Of a DNA stretch of 64,000 nt, positions 59,101 to 64,000 are shown one piece after another. Position 1 is the stretch's first letter. Each line of letters begins with the position of its first letter. The translations under genes and the position numbers were made by a program. The notes below the pieces were generated by a model, which was not told the origin of the DNA, searched no databases, and was given only the letters and a program-made list of their open reading frames with translations. The stretch lies in assembly GCA_037179335.1 (NCBI GenBank), contig JAKZHN010000014.1:558001-622000 (forward strand), given 5' to 3'. Source of the DNA: Cyclaneusma minus (lineage: Eukaryota; Ascomycota; Leotiomycetes; Marthamycetales; Marthamycetaceae).

Positions 59101-60745
59101 CCGCCCGCGTGCATCCGAGCCTCTTCTGTTGCTTTCTTTTTGGCCTTGCTGCAACGGCGCAAGGTTGCCGATCATTATCAAGTGCCGCTGTCAATGCTCG
59201 AGTACATATCTTGTGCCATCCGCGTTTCGGGCTGCTTCTGCCTGCCGATGTTCCTTTTTGCATTGTAAACTTGAAACTGACGCATTCTAGAAACCAAGAC
59301 CCTCTTCAGGCTCCCACGGCCTAAACCCGATCGAGTCTCCTTGTGTCACTCGACGTCGAAGCCCTCGAAGATCATCTCAGCCTTCCTGCCCCTGCCGCAA
59401 ATTGCAAGCGGGTGCGCTATCCTGTAAGCACTCAAGTCTTCCCCGGACTGGTGGTGGCACGCATCACCATAATTCGAGGCAATCCAAGTTATCAGGAATA
59501 ATGACATTATTCTATTGGCATTCTGATAACTTGGCTTTGCTACAATTATTGGCGGCGATCCAAGGGCCCAGCGTCGGCCACACAAGAAGTGTCACCTCCA
59601 GGCAAGCCTCAGCACGCGTGCCACTCTCACGTCAAGGCCATTTTCGTGGGGTGCTCAGCGGCATGTCGATCGATCAAAGCTGACGTCTCTCCAGGACTTT
59701 GCCTCTTCCGGCAGTATCCACTCGGACATTGGTCGTGTTTCAGCCTGATTCTGTATGTATGTTTCCTTTCTCACCGCAAGTTGCAACGCCACCATCACCT
59801 CAGGTGTGCCCGTCGTCCAAATGTCACCTCTGCCGCAAGTGCTTCTGCAAAATGGACGACGAGCTCCTGATCAGCGTCGTGGGTGGTCCGCCTAGCGTGC
59901 TGCTGTGATACCGGCCAGGGGTCCAGCGCAGTCCGGATCCAGCAGTCGCACCAAGCACCACTTGAATTAGTCAAGCGACGGGCGGATCGACCAGAGGGCA
60001 GCATCTGGCGGCTGCGCACTCTTTAGCCAAAATATTCTCCGCCAGCTGCTGGCCGAAAGCGTCGAGTTGCTGGTCGCGGTCGAAAGCAGCTTCGCGAAGG
60101 CACGGACGAGTGTCCAATCGGCGCGTGCGCTGAGGCTGTTTTTAGCGGCGAATTTAGCGCGCAGGCCCGCGACTACCTTTCGGTATCTCCTGGTCCGCCG
60201 TAGCCAGCTCGCCCGCCCGCCACTCAGCACGCCCAACGCCCGCCGTCTCTTCTTCCCTGCCGTAGCACTGCTGACCAGGGTGGCTCGTAGCGCGTCCACA
60301 GTCTTCGTCCCAGCACCCCAGCCTCTTCGTGCTTGCCTTGGTGAGTCCCCCAAGCTAAATTCCTCTGCCCTTTCATTCGTCGCCCGCCCGCAAGTGATTT
60401 CCCGGCCTATGCTGCTTTCACACATCCCGCGTCCCGCAGCCAACCCTCTCCAACTGAGCAAGCACCGACCCAAGGCTTAAGCACACCCAAGCACACCAAG
60501 CCCAATCCAAGTGCATCGCAGGGCTGCGCAGCACCTTCAGACCACGCTCTCTGGATTCCTCGCTAACTCGAGTCTGGCGCCCAAGGCAGGAACGACCCGA
60601 CACCCACGCAACCGTGCGAGAGTAGCCCACTCAGCCAGATTTCCCGCAAAACTCCACACTGCCCCCAGAGCAGGTTAAGCCCGGCGGCACGCACCCAGAA
60701 ACAGAAACCACCGCTCGTCATATCCAATTGCGCGAATTGTCAACG
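56161..60745. other. Long divergent intergenic region
   Basis: 4.6 kb between the tetraspanin and the MADS-box gene, read divergently. Many short open frames on both strands overlap and none resembles a protein family or joins into a gene with splice sites I could see. It may hold a long leader with upstream frames for the MADS-box gene. A nested palindrome lies at 59484-59534. Confidence 0.5.
59484..59534. repeat. Nested palindrome
   Basis: Perfect 12-base arms CCAAGTTATCAG (59484-59495) and CTGATAACTTGG (59523-59534) enclose a second perfect palindrome, GAATAATGACATTATTC (59496-59512). The arms contain GATAA cores recognised by GATA factors, one on each strand. It could be a regulatory site, a hairpin or the footprint of a small transposon. 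Confidence 0.7.
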
Positions 60746-61589
60746 ATGGCCGACCTCGCCGACCAGCACGACCAGGGCTCGCCCTCGCAGCTCGACGACG
60801 GCCAGCACGTCGGCAATGGCAACCAGATGCCGCAGGAGCAGCGCGGCGTGAAGCGCCAGCGCCCGGCCACCGCGGACGACGACGACGATGATGATGACAA
60901 GCCTGGTCGCGAGAGGAGGAAGATTGAGATCAAGTTTATCACCGACAAGTCGCGTCGCCACATTACTTTCTCCAAGCGCAAGGCTGGTATTATGAAGAAG
61001 GTACATTGCCTGTTCCTGCGCGCGCGCAAACCCGGTCGCGTCGGTCGTGTCAAACTTCATGCGCGCAAATAGCTAACAGGTAGTCGCATAGGCCTATGAA
61101 CTGTCCGTCTTGACTGGAACCCAGGTACTGCTCTTGGTTGTTTCGGAGACCGGTCTTGTTTACACCTTTACAACGCCCAAGCTCCAACCGCTTGTGACGA
61201 AAGCCGAGGGCAAGAATTTGATCCAGGTACGCGCGCCGTTTGGTCCACGGCTCCCAGCTAATGCACTGAACACATTTATACTAACTGCGCATCAGGCCTG
61301 CTTGAATGCACCAGAACCTGCCGGTGGCAACGAGAACGGCGTCGACGACCAGAACACGGTCGAGTCCCCCGAAGAACCTACTCCTCCGCACATGCCTCAA
61401 CAAGGCCGCCCTGGCATGCCTCCGAATCAGCAGATGTCTCCCACCTACGGCATGCCCAACATGGCCAATTACGATCCCCAGCAGCAAGCCATGGCATACC
61501 AGAACTATGTTACCCAACAACAGCGCGGCGGCCCGTATGCAATGCCACCGCAAGCAGGCATGGCGCAGCAACACCCCCACCAGGCATAA
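60746..61589 (+). CDS. mcm1: MADS-box (SRF-type) transcription factor, Mcm1-like
   Basis: DNA-binding regulator of mating, cell-cycle and development genes, binding CC(A/T)6GG-type sites with partner proteins. Exons 60746-61000, 61092-61226 and 61296-61589 (introns of 91 and 69 nt) give 227 residues. The MADS domain (residues about 57-112) is intact: RRKIEIKFITDKSRRHITF, SKRKAGIMKKAYELS, LTGTQVLLLVVSETGLVYTF, TTPKLQPLV. The first intron interrupts the domain right after GIMKK. An acidic Asp run (DDDDDDDD) precedes it, as in Mcm1 homologues, and the C-terminal half is Pro/Gln/Met-rich (MPQQGRPGMPPNQQ), a likely activation region. Confidence 0.96.
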
Positions 61590-63303
61590 ATTCGTGCTTG
61601 AAATTATCTTCCTCCACGTAGTCGAAAAACCAATGGCACTCCTCTCGAAGTCTTTTTACGATACCCGACCCATAATTCCAATTGCAGGGCACACGAACGT
61701 CGCGCGCGCTCTTTCGATGCAGGCCAAGCTTCCCTTTTACTTGCTCTTCTTTTGAAGAACAAAAATGGTGTTTTACACGAAAGAACTTGGTGTCTGGTGT
61801 CTTCTCATCTCGGCCAAATTTGGGTTTCCGTTTCCGCGTGCCTGCCTGCTGGGAATGCTATGCAAAAATCCTTGAATTCGAATCCCAGCACCAATCGATC
61901 GAAAAATTCTGCCGCCGGTTAATCCATGGAAAGAAAAATTTAATTGTGCCTGTGTCCTCTCTCGAGATCCTCCCTGCTAAGCGCTGCTGCTGCTGCGTCT
62001 TCTTCTCTCTTCTCTTCTTACGACTTCTGCTGCTGTGTCCCTTCGAGGGCGGTCATGAGGTTGGCAAGGCATTCGGTTGCTCGAAAAAGGTAACTTAGAA
62101 GAAAGATCGGTGGCTGCTATGAAACAACATCGAGGGGCGCGAGGGGTCTGCATCACGAAGGGGAAGGCGTTGTATTTCGAACACAGTTTCTTCTTCGCTT
62201 GCTACACTTCCCGTTCTCCTGATTTCGCCCCATTGTCGAACTTTCTTCCCGAATGTTTCGAAGGGTATCTTTCTTCTTCCAGTACTCTACGCTTATCATA
62301 GATCTCTCAGTAGTCGTCTCTCTCCCCTTGCTTTCTGGAGAAGGGCCATCTGTGGGGATTCGCCTGTGTTCTAATAAACTCAGATCAGGGAGGCGAAAAC
62401 TTGTTTCGTCGCGTGTACTAGTAGCTATGCAGAGAGGAGAGAAAGATAGAAAGGCACAAAAAAATCATTCCGAACTACTGATTCGTTACTGCTACCTTGA
62501 CGTGCTTCCTTTGGACTTGCGTTGCTGCTGTCGTAGAATACCCTTTATTGCTGCTGTTGTCTTGTGCCTTGTTGTTCCGTGCCATTCCTGAACTTTCGTC
62601 CGATGCGAACTTGTGAAGTAAACCATTTGATATGCTCCCAAAGAAAAATGGTTTCAAAAAGAAAGCCGTCGATTGTGAGGGTGAGAGAGAGGCCGACCGG
62701 CCATGAGCAGGCTACCAGTGGTATCATAACTCGCCGTGACCAATTTCCTAACCAGGAACCCAATGGAATAACCCCCTGATCGCCAAACCAGTTCCGTACT
62801 TTCTGGCCGAGCGATGCTGCAAACTTCTCTCTGTGGCAAAGCTCTGGAAAATCGATAGCACCCACGCACCCGCGTCTCGTCGAACTCGAACCACACTCCT
62901 TTCTCCTTCGCACAAAGTCAAAAACTGGAATTTGGAAAAGACTCAAACGGCATCACAGGTGAATATTGCGGTGAGACAGGTTTGAGGTTTAGCAGCTTCT
63001 GTAATGGTTTTTGGGATATCCTAGTAGTCCCTATCAAAATGTTCCAAACAGCATCGGGCTGGCATCTAGCATCATACAAAAAAGTTGACCGAACAAAAGA
63101 AAACTCCCATAAGCCATGCATGATATAAACAACTCCCGTGATCCCAGAGAACCCCTTGCGTTTCGCCCACCCATGCCTTTCCCAACCGCCCAATAATACG
63201 TTTGCATGCTCGCTCAAACAACACCGCTCAAGCCAACCCAAGAGTCCACTCACCAAAGCGCCTCTTTCAAAACATATAGGTATATACGGTACACGCATTC
63301 ATC
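61590..63303. other. Convergent intergenic region
   Basis: 3' flanks of the MADS-box gene and of the partial gene at the window end. Only short chance frames. Confidence 0.6.
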
Positions 63304-64000
63304 TTACGCACCACCCACACTTCCATTCCCCCTCCCCCTCCCCTCCTCTACTGCTTGCTCCACCTCGACATTGCTATTCGCCGCACCTGCAAAATCAGCA
63401 GTGGCGCTAGCTGTCGAAGCCTGCCTGCTCCCACTCCGACTCCCAGTCCCTCTCTTCCACCACCGACTCATTTTAAAGAAACCGCCCGTCGCATCCTGAC
63501 TCTCCTGCCTCCTATGGCTACTCACTCTCCTCGCCGTAAACCCCGGAAATCCCGTACTCTTCCTTCTCGGCCTCGTCCTCGGTCTTTCGCTTGTTGATCG
63601 TAGTAACGCCGTATGTTCCCCCACCCCATTTCCACCATTTTCCTCTGCCCCATCTCCTCCAGCACCAGCACTAGCGGCCGAAACCTTGTGCGTTGAAGCA
63701 TGTCCGGACGAGACACTGCGTTTTGTGCGCGGACTTGAGGAACGGTCGTCTTCGAGGGCGCCCCAGATTTCTACTGCTTCGTCGTTCATGCGTACGGATT
63801 TTCGGAGGTGGCGAGTGGCGCCTAACACGACATTCGCTTTCGTGGTCGGCGTCATCGGTTGGTTTGCCAATAGTGCTCTGTCCGCCAGTGCGCCATACCC
63901 CTTTACTCCTCCTCCCATACCGCTTTCCTCGTCTCCGTTGATATTTTTGAACAAAGGAGATGATTCGGTGTCGCTGTCGGAGCTGTGGCCATCGCTATCT
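63304..64000 (-). CDS. C-terminal part of an unrecognised gene (runs off the window)
   Basis: The frame is open from the window edge to a stop at 63304; no start lies inside the window, so at least 232 residues of a longer protein are visible. The segment is disordered: an acidic Ser-Asp stretch (DSDGHSSDSDTESSPLF), then KGYGALADRALLANQPMTP, a short conserved-looking NDEAVEIWGALEDD, several basic Ser/Arg-rich stretches (RPRTRPRRKSTGF, RRVSSHRRQESQ) and a Gly/Ala-rich end. It has the look of a phosphorylated cytoplasmic tail of a membrane or signalling protein. I do not recognise the family. Confidence 0.6.
   Translation of the reverse strand, partial: DSDGHSSDSDTESSPLFKNINGDEESGMGGGVKGYGALADRALLANQPMTPTTKANVVLGATRHLRKSVRMNDEAVEIWGALEDDRSSSPRTKRSVSSGHASTHKVSAASAGAGGDGAEENGGNGVGEHTALLRSTSERPRTRPRRKSTGFPGFTARRVSSHRRQESQDATGGFFKMSRWWKRGTGSRSGSRQASTASATADFAGAANSNVEVEQAVEEGRGRGNGSVGGA

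Overview
This window is nuclear DNA from a filamentous ascomycete. Its genes are split by short GT-AG introns (about 50-110 nt), two tRNA genes carry introns, and the gene content is typical of Pezizomycotina (Sen1 helicase, Dnf1/2-type flippase, glyoxylate-cycle malate synthase, Mcm1-type MADS factor, Pls1-type tetraspanin). The sharp switch from an extremely AT-rich, stop-riddled block to a normal gene-rich block is what repeat-induced point mutation (RIP) leaves behind. A plant-associated Dothideomycete would fit, but that is inference.

Layout. 1-19560 is AT-rich and gene-free. It contains one retrotransposon whose ends I could define (11930-19447: two LTRs, TTAAA target-site duplication, minus orientation). 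19560-22770 is a transition zone with a pair of 94-bp direct repeats and intron-containing tRNA-Gly and tRNA-Val genes. 22774-29421 (-) is SEN1, reassembled here from four or five exons. 31349-36048 (-) is a P4-ATPase flippase in three exons. 37.7-40.7 kb holds diverged direct repeats around a small unrecognised gene with an in-frame TGA. 40867-43022 (+) is a putative SMC5/6-associated (Nse6/SLF2-like) protein. 43219-45060 (-) is malate synthase ending in a peroxisomal AKL. 47189-47615 (+) is a small secreted six-cysteine protein. 48218-50594 (-) is an ABCG half-transporter with an apparent frameshift in its nucleotide-binding domain. 51927-52757 (+) is V-ATPase subunit E. 53.0-54.5 kb holds degraded repeat sequence. 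55019-56160 (-) is a Pls1-type tetraspanin. 60746-61589 (+) is an Mcm1-like MADS-box factor behind 4.6 kb without a recognisable gene. 63304-64000 (-) is the 3' end of an unrecognised gene running off the window.

The genes are mostly independent housekeeping functions: RNA transcription termination, lipid asymmetry, genome maintenance, two-carbon metabolism and vacuolar acidification. There is no biosynthetic cluster and no clear new multi-gene system. The items most worth following are the complete RIP-degraded LTR element, the repeat-flanked interrupted gene, the frameshifted ABC transporter and the small secreted protein. Exon boundaries were set by eye from splice signals, reading-frame continuity and family conservation; no alignment was run.
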